Of a stretch of 64,000 nucleotides of DNA, positions 1-12,646 are shown piece by piece. Source of the stretch: Aralia elata (taxonomy: Eukaryota; Streptophyta; Magnoliopsida; Apiales; Araliaceae); contig CM068386.1 of assembly GCA_034770075.1 (NCBI GenBank), forward strand, positions 45,545,990 to 45,609,989. Direction: 5' to 3'. Within the stretch, counting starts at the first letter, position 1, and each line of letters begins with the position of its first letter. Both the position numbers and the translations under genes were made by a program. The notes under the pieces are model-generated. The model had not been told where the DNA came from, did no database searches, and worked only from the letters and a program-made list of their open reading frames with translations.

Positions 1-1
1 A

Positions 2-1492
2 ATGGAGCTAGAAGTAAAGTTTTCGCAGGAATCGAAAGGAAAATTGTACGCAATGGAGACTTGTCCAACGTTGTTAGATGAAGTCAAGGAAGTACAACTC
101 AAAGACAAGGAGTGTAAAAAACTAAGGGAGAAAATCTCTGAAGGAAAAGAAAGTAAATTTAAAGTCGATAACAATGGAGTAATCAGATTTAAAGGAAGAA
201 TTTGGGTTTCGTTGATGTCGGATCTGAAATAGGAAATTTTGCAAGAGGCCCATTGTTCGAGGTACACAGTTCATCCTGGAAGTACAAAGATGTATCAAGA
301 CCTTCGACAATATTTTTGGTGGCCAAACATGAAAAGAAAAATCGCAGAATGCGTCAGCAGATGTTTGACCTGCTAGAAAGGTAAGGTTGAACATCAGAAA
401 CCAAGTGGGTTACTCCAACCATTAGAAATTCGTAAATGGAAATGGGAGCATATCACAATGGACTTTGTGGTAGGACTTCCAAGTACACAGAAAGGATTTT
501 ATGCTATTTGGTTATAGTTGATCGATTAACGAAGTCAGCACACTTTTTGCCAATCAAGATTAGGTATAACCTAGAGCAGTTAGCTAAACTTTATATCAAG
601 GAAATTATTTCCCGACATGGAGTACCAAATTCAATTGTGTCAGATAGAGATCTGAGGTTCACGTTGAATTTTTGGAGAAGCTTACAAGAGCATATGGGAA
701 CGCAGTTGAGATTAAGTACAGCTTACCATCCTCAAACAGACGGGCAGAGTGAGAGGACAATATAGGCTTTAGAGGATATGTTAAGAGCTTGTGCTATGGA
801 CTTCAAGGGAAGTTGGGACAATCACTTACCTCTGGTAGAATTTCCTACAACAACAATTACCATGCTAGTATAGGTATGCCACCTTACGAAGTGTTTTATA
901 GAAGAAAGTGCAGAACACCACTGTGCTGGGATGAGGTAGGAGACTGTCGTTTGTTAGGACCAGAGTTGGTACAGCAGACTGCAGAAGTCGTAAAGTTAAT
1001 ACGTACGCGACTCATAATGGCTCAAGATCGTCAGAAAAAGTATGCAGATCAGCATCGACAAAAGACAGATTTTGAAGTCGGGTCGCACGTATTTTTGAAA
1101 GTGTCCCCGTGGAAGGGAAAGATACGTTTTAGAAATAAAGGAAAGTTGAGTCCCTGTTTTATAGGTTCGTTTGAGATTTTAAGAAGGATCGGAGAGCCTA
1201 TGAAGTAGCCTTACCTCCAAAATTAGAATACGTTCATAGTGTGTTTCACGTGTCGGTCTTACGGCCATATAAGCCATATTATAAACACGTGATAGAATAT
1301 GAACCTATCCAGCTTGAAAAAGATTTAACCTATGAATAGATTCTTGTTCAGATATTGGATAGGAAAGAGCAAGTTTTGCGGAATAAGGTAATACCGCCGG
1401 TAAAGGTATTATGGAGAAACCACAGTGCCGAGGAGGCCACGTAAGAGTTAGACGAAAGAATGAGACAGCATTATCCCCACTTCTTTGAATAG
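2..1492 (+). pseudogene. Element B pol remnant (integrase and C-terminal tail)
   Basis: A broken Ty3/gypsy integrase. Visible in shifting frames are the RNase H-integrase linker, the zinc-binding region (HPGSTKMYQDLRQYFWWPNMK), the catalytic core with MDFVVGLP, the SDRDLRF Asp motif and HPQTDGQSER, then KVSPWKGK and a chromodomain-like tail ending HFFE before TAG at 1490. Stops at 230-232 and 382-384 and several frame changes show it is dead. It resembles the integrases of C and D more than that of A. The gene starts outside the window. Confidence 0.9.
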
Positions 1493-1503
1493 TTTTGTTT
1501 TGC

Positions 1504-1539
1504 GATTCCGAGTACGGAATCTTTATAAAGAGGGAAGAA
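1504..1539 (+). promoter_or_regulatory. Element B polypurine tract with upstream stem-loop
   Basis: A purine run AAAGAGGGAAGAA ends just before the LTR TG at 1540 and is the expected plus-strand primer for reverse transcription. Immediately upstream, GATTCCG (1504-1510) and CGGAATC (1515-1521) form a perfect 7-base stem with an AGTA loop. Confidence 0.75.
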
Positions 1540-2864
1540 TGTAACGATTTGGACTTTCAGATAATAAAATAAGGATTTAATAAATTAAAATTTTATTTTA
1601 ATGATATATATTGCATTGTATGTGTGATTACGTGCGATATAATATGTGGGTGTATGAGATATAATAAATATAATAATTTATATTTATTATAATCAATAAA
1701 TTGTTATTAAGAATTTATTATGTGAAAGAAATAAAATTATTATTTTATTTGATTTATTATACTGCTTTTATGAATAATTGCGGTATAATGTATGTATGGA
1801 ATGTAATGTGATAAATATACTAAAAATATATTTATTACGTAAATAATTTCTGGAAGCAAATTATGATGCGATGGATGTATCTGTGTGGATATTAAAGTGA
1901 TTTATGGTAAATAAATTATTTTAATATAATAAATTTATTTATTAAATAAAATGTTTTTAATGAATAAATAGCTTCCATTTTTTTATAGAAAAGATTTTTC
2001 GTATAATTCGTTTAATTATTTAATGTGTATTATGTTGGCATAAAATGCAAAATATACCATGCGATAAGTGCGGAGGGAATGTAATGTATATATTATATTA
2101 CATATGAAATATATGTAATATATTATATATGTTATAAGTATATTGTATGTATGTATTATATATGTATATAATGTATGTATATATCATGTGTAACCTCCAA
2201 GTATCAAAAGCATGAGTTGTGACAATATTAGTATAATAGGTGTATACTAAGCTAAGTCTAGAATGTGAGGGACAAGGATTTCATGTGGGGAGCAAGAATC
2301 ATTCAGCTATAAAACTCAAATACAAACCTTCAAATACTGGTTTTCTCCATAGAAAAAAAAAATTCTTAGACTTGGAAAAGCTCTATTTCATATATGTAAG
2401 CAAGTATCCAAACTCTTAAATTTCCAAGACATCAATCCAATTCATCTTAGAACTCTGCGGGAATAGCAACTGATTTGGGAAGAAGAGTTCATAAGGAGGC
2501 TATGCAATTTAGAGAATTTGAAGTTTATCATCAAAAGGTATTCTAATTTATGGCTATGAAAGAATGGTGTCATTGGATAGATGTAATTGGTAGAAAAGGT
2601 TATTGTGCTAAGTGGGTATAATTTCATATGGAAATTTGAGTTGTTAGTGATAATCAAGTTGTGAAGTTAAGCTTAATTATCATGCTTTTCAATTAATTTC
2701 TCAAATGCTTAAATGAAAATTGGTTGCTAAACTTCTGATTATTAAAGAGATTAAAATAATATAGGTAATAATTAATAATGTAATATATAGAAATGGCTTT
2801 GGTTTTGTATACTGGAATAGTGAATTTCCATTTTAGAAGTATGCGAAAAGGATTGGTGTGTCAA
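1540..2864 (+). repeat. Element B 3' LTR, first segment
   Basis: Non-coding, very AT-rich LTR sequence from TGTAACGATT to the insertion point of A. It contains AT/ATGT microsatellite-like sequence around 2090-2195. GTCAA at 2860-2864 is the target-site duplication of element A. No reading frame here resembles a known protein. Confidence 0.8.
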
Positions 2865-2931
2865 TGTAATACCCATATTTTTTTTGAGTCCCACATTGCT
2901 CCTTTACTCAAACTCTCCTCATCCCTTAGCC

Positions 2932-2939
2932 TATATATA
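2932..2939 (+). promoter_or_regulatory. TATA box of element A 5' LTR
   Basis: TATATATA follows CTTAGCC, about 70 bases into the LTR; the same box is at 9541-9548 in the 3' LTR. Transcription would then begin near 2965, so most of this LTR would be transcribed leader. Confidence 0.6.
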
Positions 2940-3095
2940 GAATATCAACCTTTGCTTTATTTTGCCAAACAATTAGTACCTCCAAATTTTGTTTTGTGAG
3001 GAACTTTTTGTGTGAAGTCCTTTTTGGTAAGGACTTCCTTAGTAAAAATTTTCAGTATTGAGGGCGTAGGCAGACTGCGAACTTCATAATTTCGG

Positions 3096-4253
3096 GTATG
3101 TTCTTTTTCTTTCTTTCTTTCTTTCTTGTGTATTAGTTTAATTTAATTTTCTGTATTATTATTTTATAATTTTTAATTAGTATATTTTAGTTAGTTTGTT
3201 AGTTTAATATTGTGGTATTATTTTGGATAAATATTAGGTATCTCAATTATAAGAAAATGTTCTCTTTAATTTATTAATTTAATTAATAATATGGAGGGTC
3301 CAATATATGCATAAAAACTATTAAATACTAATATTGTAGTATTTAATAAAATGTATTATTTTTGTGAATAGATTATATTGAGCGAGTTTAACCAATTGCA
3401 TCTGTAATTGTGGGTATTGCATTACGTACTCCAGGTACGAATTCCGTACTCCTTCAACGATACTCTTCTGAAATTTAATTAATTTGTTTTGTTCCTCGTT
3501 TTGAATTTCGTTATTAATTCACATAATTGTTTCATGTGAAATTAATATAATAGTTTTATTTTAGCGTTGATGCATAGAAACTCGTATTTGTACTCTTGAG
3601 TTGGATTATCATGTCTAGTATTTATTTTTGATAATTGTAGAAATGTATATGTCAATATATTTTGGAGACTCGTGTTGATGATTCGTTTGATTTGATATAT
3701 ACATATTAGAACCCCATGTTTGTTGATATTATGTCGCATGTGTTGTGACATTATATTTTGTTAGAATATATCGTAGGGTATACTTGAGCTATAACCACCT
3801 GTGGGGGTACCACAGGCATGTCATCTTGGCACGAGAGACATGACACTTTCCGTGGCAGTGTGATCAGTTCACGGCGTCTCCGTTTTGTGCTCCTATGGGA
3901 GTTGGTCATTTGGTGATTTGTTGTGGGAGGCGTATGGGTCGACCCTAGTTTTCTGTTCTGTTCTGTGGATTGTTGATGTTGTGCCAAACACACTTTCCGA
4001 TTTTGCATGCATTTGGATCTGCAGTCCAATGTGTGATTTGTCTATGTGGCATTATTTGACTTGTCTATATGGGCAAGCTATATTTCTGAGCTCGGTATGA
4101 AATAACATCCAGCCATTTGATTCAGCCTATTACTTCGTTGTGTTAATTCGTTTTAGTTCAGTTCATTAATTGATTTAGTTAAATTCAGTTCATATTTCTG
4201 TTCTCTATATCCGTACTGGGCATTTGGCTCATGCTGTGTCTTTCTTCCGGCAG
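3096..4253 (+). other. Predicted intron inside the element A LTR leader
   Basis: A strong donor, TTCGG|GTATGT at 3096, lies about 130 bases after the expected start site. A pyrimidine-rich acceptor, TCTTTCTTCCGGCAG, ends at 4253. Splicing would remove 1158 bases of leader before gag. This is inference from splice consensus only; both sites are also present in the 3' LTR. Confidence 0.35.
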
Positions 4254-4529
4254 GTACTCAAGGGGATCATGGGCAAGTGTGATGAGAGCTCCTCACCTAG
4301 ATGGTTTAGATATTTTGGTTCTGTTTTGATGTTTGAGTCTCTGTTGTATTGAACTTTTAGTAAGATTAGGATGTACTAAACAATATGTATTTTGAGCCGG
4401 TTGGGCGATTGTTAATATCTCTTCAGACTAATCTTTTCTGGTTCATAATTTTGGTATTAGTTTATATTTCTGTTGTGCTTTGCACGTGACCTCCTTTTTC
4501 TATTTTTCGGAAAGGGGGTGTTACAGAGT

Positions 4530-4542
4530 TGGTATCAGAGCC
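4530..4542 (+). promoter_or_regulatory. Element A primer-binding site (initiator tRNA-Met)
   Basis: TGGTATCAGAGCC lies four bases after the 5' LTR end. This is the standard plant primer site complementary to the 3' end of initiator tRNA-Met. Confidence 0.95.
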
Positions 4543-4694
4543 TAGGTTCTTTCTTGTAGAAAACCTATTTAGGTTTGACCTGTGAGTTATGGGTAGACTT
4601 TGGGTTAGGTTTTTGTTCCATTTGATATTTCGTTCAACTATTATGTTAATCATATTCAAATTATTTTGCTTCAGTCCGTTGTTTTCTTTATTAG

Positions 4695-7600
4695 ATGGCT
4701 CGTAGATCCGCTAGAGTTGCTGGTAGACGAGGAAATAGTAGGGGAAGAGGTGTGCGCCAACCCGAGTTACATTCTGATATGCAGCATGATGTGCAATCGA
4801 ATAATCAAGATGATGCTCAAATGGCAGATTTGGTAAATCAGGCGATTAATCAGGCTTTACCGCAATTGGTGGCACAAGTCGTTCAGGCAATGCAACAACC
4901 GACGCCAGAAATTCCTAATCAAGGGAACCTCGGGAATGGTGGTTCGCAGACAAATGAAGAAGGAGTGAATACTGTTGGGATTAATCCATCTGTTGTTCCG
5001 ATGTATTTGTGGTTAGAGAGATTTCAAAAACAAAAACCACATTCATTCACTTCAGCTCCAACTCCAATTGATGCAGAGAATTGGGTTGCCCATTTAGAAA
5101 AGATATTTGATGTGCTAGGATGTTCGGATAACCAAAAAGTGGTGCTAGCTACTTATAAATTAGAGGGGGATGCGCAAAGGTGGTGGAAAGCAATGAAAGT
5201 AACAAAGGGTGATGGATTTGTGGAGGCACTTACATGGGCAGAGTTTTGTGATATCTTTTATCAACAATACTTCTCAGCTGCTGATAAGGAGGCTTATGGT
5301 AGAGAATATTTGTCTATACGGCAGAAGGAGGATGAGTCTGTTACGGATTTTATGACAAGGTTCACTAGGTTGGCAAGTTTTGCAGGAACCTCAGCAGGGA
5401 CTGCAGCAGAACAAGCTGAGAAATTTAAGTGGAGAATTCATTATAAATATCGTCAACATCTCATTAACATTAAATTCGAAGATGTGTCAGCAGTGGCTAA
5501 TGCAACCAAGAATATTGAGATGGAGCGACAAGACTTTCGAGCTTCTAAACCGGAAGGAAGTCGGAAGAGGGATAGAGATGACCAACAGAGTCAAGTTTCG
5601 GGTCAACAGGGGAAAAATCAGAATGGTCAGTGGAATAAGAACCGAGGTGGTCAATAGGGACAGTGGCGTGGCCAGAATCAGAACACAAGCTATCAACAGT
5701 TGCCTCAGCAAGGTCATAATCGTCAACAATGGCAGAATCGTCAGCAAGGACAAAATCAAGGTCGTTACCCAGGACCAGCAGGCGGGGGTAACCCTAATTT
5801 TATTCCAATAACTCCTTGTGCTACTTGTGGGGCTAATCATCCAGGGAGACCTTGTCATAGAGTTACTGGTGCATGCTTTTTGTGCGGTCAGTTAGGTCAT
5901 CTTGCTAAAGATTGTACTCGACCACGTGGTAATGATGGAATTGGTGATAATGGTGGCAATGTTGGTCAGCGCCGTGGTGGACGGGTCTTTGCCTTGACAC
6001 ACAACCAGGCAGCAGGTGCGCCAGGTACTGTTTCTGGCACTCTTATAGTTGGCAATCGTGAAGCTTCCATTTTATTTGATACTGGCTCTACCCATTCGAT
6101 TGTTGCAAATTCTTTTGTTCGACACCTTGGTGTGTCGTCTCAGTGTTTAAATTCTGCTATGTCTATTACTACCCCGATGGGAAATTCTATTGCTATCTCT
6201 GATTTGTATTGAGATTGTCCTATTAGTTTTGGAGACAAGATTCGTAGGGTAAATCTTTTGCCGATGGGTATGCATGATTTTGATGTGATTCTTGGAATGG
6301 ACTGGTTAGATAAACATCAGGCCACTATCGATTGTCAATCGAAGAGAATTATCTTTGGGGATTTGATGTCCCCAGATTTTGTGTATCAAGGTTCACGACC
6401 GGGTAAGGTGGTGAAATTAATTTCAGCTCTAAAAGCTGGAAAATTGGTGGCTAGGGGTTGTGAGGGATATTTAGCATTTGTGAATGACACCTCTATGGGA
6501 GAGTCTCGTATTGAGGATGTTCCAATTGTTCGTGAATTTTTCGATGTGTTTCCTGAGGAATTGTCAGGGTTACCACCGCAACGGGAAGTTGAGTTTACCA
6601 TTGAGCTTGTTCCTGGTGCAGAGCCTATCTCTAAGGCACCGTATAGGATGGCACCATTGGAATTGCAAGAATTGAAGGAGCAATTGCAAGAATTATTAGA
6701 TCGTGGTGTAATTCGACCAAGTGTGTCACCGTGGGGAGCTCCGGTTTTATTTGTAAAGAAGAAGGATGGGTCTATGAGGTTGTGTATAGACTATAGAGAG
6801 TTAAACAAGATTACCATCAGGAATCGGTACCCTTTACCGAGGATTGATGATTTATTTGACCAACTTCAAGGGGCGAAGTATTTTTCGAAGATAGACTTGA
6901 GATCGGGTTATCATCAGTTGAGGGTAAGAGATGAGGATGTCTCTAAGACAGCTTTTCGTACTCGCTATGGGCATTACGAGTTTTTGGTGATGCCATTCGG
7001 GTTGACTAATGCTCCGGCGGTGTTTATGGATTTGATGAATCGGGTGTTTAGGGAGTATTTGGATAAATTTGTTATTGTTTTTATTGATGACATCTTGATT
7101 TACTCTAAGTCTAAGGAGGAGCATGAGGAACATCTTCGCATAGTTTTGGGAATTTTACAAAAAGAGAAATTATATGCTAAATTCTCCAAATGCGAGTTTT
7201 GGTTGGAGCAGGTTATATTTTTGGGTCACATTGTGTCTGTTGAAGGCATTAAAGTGGATCCTGCGAAGGTTGAAGCTATCACTAAATGGCCAAGACCTAC
7301 TACGGTGACGGAGGTTAGGAGCTTTTTGGGTTTGGCAGGGTATTATAGGCGATTTGTAGAAGGGTTCTCTTTACTTGCTTTGCCATTGACTCAATTGATG
7401 AAAAAGGGCACGAAGTTTGTGTGGAACGAGGAGCGCGAGAAGAGCTTTGAGGAGTTGAAGAAACGGCTTGTGACAGCTCCAATACTTACATTGCCATCAG
7501 GGACAGGAGGTTACCAAATTTATAGTGATGCTTCTAAGAAGGGTTTGGGGTGTGTTTTGATGCAGCACGGTAAGGTGATTGCTTATGCTTCTAGACAACT

Positions 7601-9417
7601 TAAACCTTATGAGGTGAACTACCCCACTCATGATTTGGAGTTGGCAGCAGTAATCTTTGCTTTGAAAATTTGGAGGCACTATTTGTATGGCGAGACTTGT
7701 GATATCTTCACCGATCACAAAAGTCTTAAGTACATCTTCACTCAGAAGGAGCTCAATATGAGGCAGAGACGTTGGTTGGAGCTTCTCAAAGATTATGACG
7801 CTAGAATTCAATATCACCCTGGGAAGGCGAATGTAGTTGCAGATGCACTTAGCCGAAAGAGTTCAGGGAGTGTTGCAGCCCTTATTACACAACCACAACT
7901 TATTTCAGATATGGAACGGTTGGAGTTGGAGTTGTATGTACAAGGTGCAGATGGACTTTTAGCAGGTATGAGAGTGGAGCCCTCTCTTATCTCGAAGGTT
8001 AAGGAAGCTCAGAAAGAAGATGGCGAGTTATGGGCTATAGCGCAAAATTTGGAGGGGGGGAAAGCAGCATGAGTTTCGTATTGATGACCATTACGTGATT
8101 TGGTTGGGTAAGCGGTTATGTGTGCCGTCGGATCTAACTATTCGGGAGGCAGTATTGGCTGAGGCTCATAGTTCACCATTTTCTATTCATCCGGGTTCTA
8201 CGAAGATGTATAGGGATTTAAAGAAGAATTTTTGGTGGAATGGGATGAAGCGAGATGTGGCTGAATATGTGGGAAGGTGTCTTACTTGTCAGCAAGTGAA
8301 AATTGAGCATCAACGTGCTAGTGGATTACTGCAACAATTAGATATTCCTGTTTGGAAGTGGGAGGATATTACAATGGATTTTGTGACTGGGTTACCAAAA
8401 ACTTTCAAGAAGAATGATGCTATTTGGGTTGTAGTAGATCGATTGACCAAATCAGCTCACTTCTTAGCTATCCAGGAGGGTTATTCTGTAGATAAGTTAG
8501 CACAAATCTTTCAACAGGAGGTTGTTAGACTTCACGGAACTCCAGTGTCAATTGTTTCAGATCGAGACCCACGGTTCACTTCACGATTCTGGAAAGGGTT
8601 TCAACGAGCTTGGGGCACTCACCTAAAATACAGTACTTCTTTCCATCCACAAACTGATGGGCAATCTGAGAGGACTATCCAGACTTTAGAGGATATGTTG
8701 AGATCTTGCGCATTAGAATGGTCGGGTAATTGGGATGATTACTTGAGCCTTGTTGAGTTTGCTTATAACAATAGTTGGCATGCAAGTATTGATATGGCTC
8801 CGTTTGAGGCATTGTATGGTAGGAAGTGTCGAACACCAACTTGTTGGGATGAGGTTGGCGAGAAGGCCATAGAAGGGCCTGAGTTAGTTCAAATCACTAC
8901 GGAGAAAGTAGTTGTGGCTAAGGAGAAATTGAGGTTTGCTCGATCTCGGCAAAAGAGTTATGCTGATAAGCACAGAAGAACTTTAGAGTTCAAACTTGGT
9001 GAACATGTATTTTTGAAGGTTTCTCCTTGGAAGGGTATTCGACGATTCGGTTTGAAAGGTAAACTTAGTCCGCGTTATATTGGGCCATTTGAGATTCTAG
9101 AAAGGGTCGGCGAAGTTGCATATCGGTTAGCTCTGCCTCCACAATTAGCTCATGTGCATAATGTGTTCCATGTGTCGGTGCTGAGAAGTTATCATTATCA
9201 TCCGTTGCATGTGGTACAATATCCGTTCGATAAGATTCGGAAGGATCTTACTTGTGAGGAACAAGCCGAGAAAATTTTAGATCGTCAAGAGCGGATTATG
9301 CGGAGGAAAACAATTTCGTTTGTTAAAGTTTTGTGGAAAAATCATTCGGAACGAGAGGCAACTTGGGAGATGGAGGAGTCTATCCGGGCGGAGTATCCAC
9401 ATCTTTTTGATAATTAG
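4695..9417 (+). pseudogene. Element A gag-pol polyprotein, two stops and one 1-base insertion
   Basis: The ATG at 4695 begins a basic, Arg/Gly-rich N-terminus. A capsid-type gag region (NWVAHLEKIF, GDAQRWWKAM) and a zinc knuckle CFLCGQLGHLAKDC (near 5871) follow. The aspartic protease motif LFDTGST is near 6075, reverse transcriptase with FIDDILIYS near 7080, RNase H with YSDAS and DHKSL, then integrase with its HHCC region, MDFVTG, SDRDPRF and QSERTIQ. A chromodomain-like tail (residues ending AEYPHLFDN) follows; chromodomains bind methylated histone H3. A TAG at 5655-5657 and TGA at 6210-6212 stay in frame. Seven Gs at 8054-8060 carry one extra base, causing the only frameshift (stop 8070-8072). 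Otherwise every domain looks whole, so the copy decayed very recently. Confidence 0.95.
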
Positions 9418-9435
9418 GCATTTTCTTTTTCTTTT

Positions 9436-9472
9436 GATTCCGGGGACGAAATCTTTTTTAAGGGGGAAGTAA
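9436..9472 (+). promoter_or_regulatory. Element A polypurine tract and upstream imperfect stem
   Basis: GATTCCGGGGACGAAATC (9436-9453) is an imperfect inverted repeat; the purine tract AAGGGGGAAG at 9460-9469 lies just before the 3' LTR at 9473. It primes plus-strand DNA synthesis. Confidence 0.8.
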
Positions 9473-11133
9473 TGTAATACCCATATTTTTTTTTAAGTCC
9501 CACATTGCTCCTTTACTCAAACTCTCCTCATCCCTTAGCCTATATATAGAATATCAACCTTTGCTTTATTTTGCCAAACAATTAGTACCTCCAAATTTTG
9601 TTTTGTGAGGAACTTTTTGTGTGAAGTCCTTTTTGGTAAGGACTTCCTTAGTAAAAATTTTCAGTATTGAGGGCGTAGGCAGACTGCGAACTTCATAATT
9701 TCGGGTATGTTCTTTTTCTTTCTTTCTTTCTTTCTTTCTTGTGTATTAGTTTAATTTAATTTTCTGTATTATTATTTTATAATTTTAATTAGTATATTTT
9801 AGTTAGTTTGTTAGTTAATATTGTGGTATTATTTTGGATAAATATTAGGTATCTCAATTATAAGAAAATGTTCTCTTTAATTTATTAATTTAATTAATAA
9901 TATGGAGGGTTCAATATATGCATAAAAACTATTAAATACTAATATTGTAGTATTTAATAAAATGTATTATTTTTGTGAATAGATTATATTGAGCGAGTTT
10001 AACCAATTGCATCTGTAATTGTGGGTATTGCATTACGTACTCCAGGTACGGATTCCGTACTCCTTCAACGATACTCTTCTGAAATTTAATTAATTTGTTT
10101 TGTTCCTCGTTTTGAATTTCGTTATTAATTCACATAATTGTTTCATGTGAAATTAATATAATAGTTTTATTTTAGCGTTGATGCATAGAACTCGTATTTG
10201 TACTCTTGAGTTGGATTATCATGTCTAGTATTTATTTTGATAATTGTAGAAATGTATATGTCAATATATTTTGGAGACTCGTGTTGATGATTCGTTTGAT
10301 TTGATATATACATATTAGAACCCCATGTTTGTTGATATTATGTCGCATGTGTTGTGACATTATATTTTGTTAGAATATATCGTAGGGTATACTTGAGCTA
10401 TAACCACCTGTGGGGGTACCACAGGCATGTCATCTTGGCACGAGAGACATGACACTTTCCGTGGCAGTGTGATCAGTTCACGGCGTCTCCGTTTTGTGCT
10501 CCTATGGGAGTTGGTCATTTGGTGATTTGTTGTGGGAGGCGTATGGGTCGACCCTAGTTTTCTGTTCTGTTCTGTGGATTGTTGATGTTGTGCCAAACAC
10601 ACTTTCTGATTTTGCATGCATTTGGATCTGCAGTCCAATGTGTGATTTGTCTATGTGGCATTATTTGACTTGTCTATGTGGCAAGCTATATTTCTGAGCT
10701 CGGTATGAAATAACACCCAGCCCTTTGATTCAGCCTATTACTTCATTGTGTTAATTCGTTTCAGTTCAGTTCATTAATTGATTTAGTTGAATTCAGTTCA
10801 TATTTCTGTTCTCTATATCCGTACTGGGCATTTGGCTCATGCTGTGTCTTTCTTCCGGCAGGTACTCAAGGGGATCATGGGCAAGTGTGATGAGAGCTCC
10901 TCACCTAGATGGTTTAGATATTTTGGTTCTGTTTTGATGTTTGAGTCTCTGTTGTATTGAACTTTTAGTAAGATTAGGATGTACTAAACAATATGTATTT
11001 TGAGCCGGTTGGGCGATTGTTAATATCTCTTCAGACTAATCTTTTCTGGTTCATAATTTTGGTATTAGTTTATATTTCTGTTGTGCTTTGCACGTGACCT
11101 CCTTTTTCTATTTTTCGGAAAGGGGGTGTTACA
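9473..11133 (+). repeat. Element A 3' LTR
   Basis: Pairs with 2865-4525 at the same total length of 1661 bases. It ends TGTTACA, followed at once by the GTCAA duplication at 11134-11138. The hairpin block recurs at 10398-10462. Confidence 0.95.
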
Positions 11134-11185
11134 GTCAATTTTTGACTTCTGCAAAACAGAACTTGTTTTTGAACTGAAGCCAAAG

Positions 11186-11240
11186 TGGCGCGGCCGCGCC
11201 ACATCCTTAGTAAAAACATGTGCGGTCGCGCAGGTCCCCA
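11186..11240. repeat. GC-palindrome pair in B LTR, 32-base spacing
   Basis: GGCGCGGCCGCGCC is a perfect palindrome flanked by T and A that also pair. A second unit TGCGGTCGCGCA follows. The homologous cores GGCCGC (11192) and GGTCGC (11224) start exactly 32 bases apart, in otherwise AT-rich sequence. Confidence 0.85.
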
Positions 11241-11693
11241 GAACAAAAACTAATTTTTCTTGCCTTCTGAAAATTTGGGCATGTGTATAGGGGTTTTGTA
11301 TGCTTATAAAGATGTTGGTATGGTGCTCAAGGTTGGTATGCCTGAAATGAGTTATTATAACTTGATTAGTATAGTGTTTACAATAGAAAAACTATCTTAT
11401 TTTAAGAAAACAAATTAGAAACACTTGTATGAAGATTGAGCATATAACTTCAATTTATTTGGTTGTGTTATGAGGATCAGATGTCATCATGGTCCACTAT
11501 ATATGAAAAGAATTAATTAACATAATTAAAAGAGGGTTTAAATGAGAATTGTGTAGTTTTGGAATAGAACATGATATAAAGACCAGAATTGTTATGAAAA
11601 CTCCTGTGTCATATGAGGTATAAAAGAGACCCTGCATAATGTTAAGTAATCAGGTTGAGTAAAATTTCATGTCTGGGCTGGGCAGGGAATAAC

Positions 11694-11745
11694 GTCACGC
11701 CGCACCACTCCCAAGGCCAAATGTAGTGCGGCCACGCCGCATTAC
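11694..11745. repeat. Second GC-palindrome pair in B LTR, 32-base spacing
   Basis: Cores CGCCGC (11698) and GGCCAC (11730) start 32 bases apart. The first unit shares GCCGCACCAC exactly with the first unit of the copia leader array at 22781-22790. Confidence 0.8.
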
Positions 11746-12646
11746 AAACCTCAAGACAATTTTCTTTCTATGATCTAAGACTTGATACATGTTATATATA
11801 AGTCTTAAAAGATCTGCAGAATGACTAGAGCAAATTACATAATAACGTGGCATGCGTGAGCTGAATATGTGTAGCTATTTGGCATAGAAATGCATTGAAA
11901 GTATAATTAACATGTGCCTATTTGTGAACTTAATTATGTAGGATACGTGAAATAGGAGATAACAATAGTTATTAAACTACGAGCAAGACAAGTATCCTAA
12001 CTTATTTCATTTAACAAGTATATTGAAGGTTTATTCAGTTATATGTTGAAAGAATTGATATAAGAATGACATGATGCGTACTCATTAAATTTCAGTATGC
12101 AAATACAGTAAAAAAAATAGTCTAAGCCATTTGTTCCGGCTAGACAAAGTTTATAGTATTTCATTACTTTTATATTAAATCTTTGAAATATTATTGAGTA
12201 GATAGAATTATTCAATTATATTGTTTTCATTTGAACTTCAGACTGAGAATGAACATCCCAGAATTGAGAAAATTTTATATTGCTCCAAAAGGCGGTGACG
12301 ATGAACGCAAATGTCGTTCCCGTAGATAGTATTGATCAATACAGGGCATAACAGGCTGATCAGCTACCGTGCCCGTAAGCTAGACGGTTTACAGATGAAT
12401 TTCTGTTAAAACCTATTTAGAAAAATGAAAAAGAAAAGTTCATGGTCTTGTGACCACTCAGCATGTAAAAGTCAGCATGTTATTTTGAAAAGGCAAACAA
12501 GACATGTTTCAATTGCTTTACAGTTTTGTTTTATTGTTAAAGCATATCTCAAAGAAAATATTTATTTCTTTTATAAGTTATTGTTAACTGCTATTACTTA
12601 CTGAGCAATTAAATGATCATTCTTGTTTTGAATATAAATATTTTCA

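Larger units (their letters stand above)
2865..4525 (+). repeat. Element A 5' LTR
   Basis: Runs from TGTAATACCC to GGGTGTTACA, 1661 bases, matching 9473-11133. A CTTT microsatellite near 3105-3125 differs by one unit between the copies. A compact hairpin block lies at 3798-3862. No GC-palindrome array of the 32-base type is present in this LTR. Confidence 0.95.
2865..11133 (+). mobile_element. Element A: full-length Ty3/gypsy chromovirus (Tekay/Del-like), young
   Basis: An 8269-base element with 1661-base LTRs at both ends (TG...CA), a tRNA-iMet primer site, gag-pol in one frame, a polypurine tract and a 5-base duplication GTCAA at 2860-2864 and 11134-11138. By eye the LTRs differ by about ten substitutions and a few single-base or TTTC-repeat indels, so insertion is recent. 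It lies inside the 3' LTR of element B. The chromodomain-like C-terminus places it among chromoviruses; Tekay/Del is my best guess for the lineage. Confidence 0.95.

Noticed and set aside
2090..2195. Matrix-attachment or origin-like AT tract
   Set aside because: Simple ATGT/AT microsatellite within an AT-rich LTR; nothing specific supports a function.
3751..4029. 92-residue minus-strand frame repeated at 10360-10638
   Set aside because: Identical because the LTRs are duplicates; no domain, no promoter, and it covers the LTR hairpin block.
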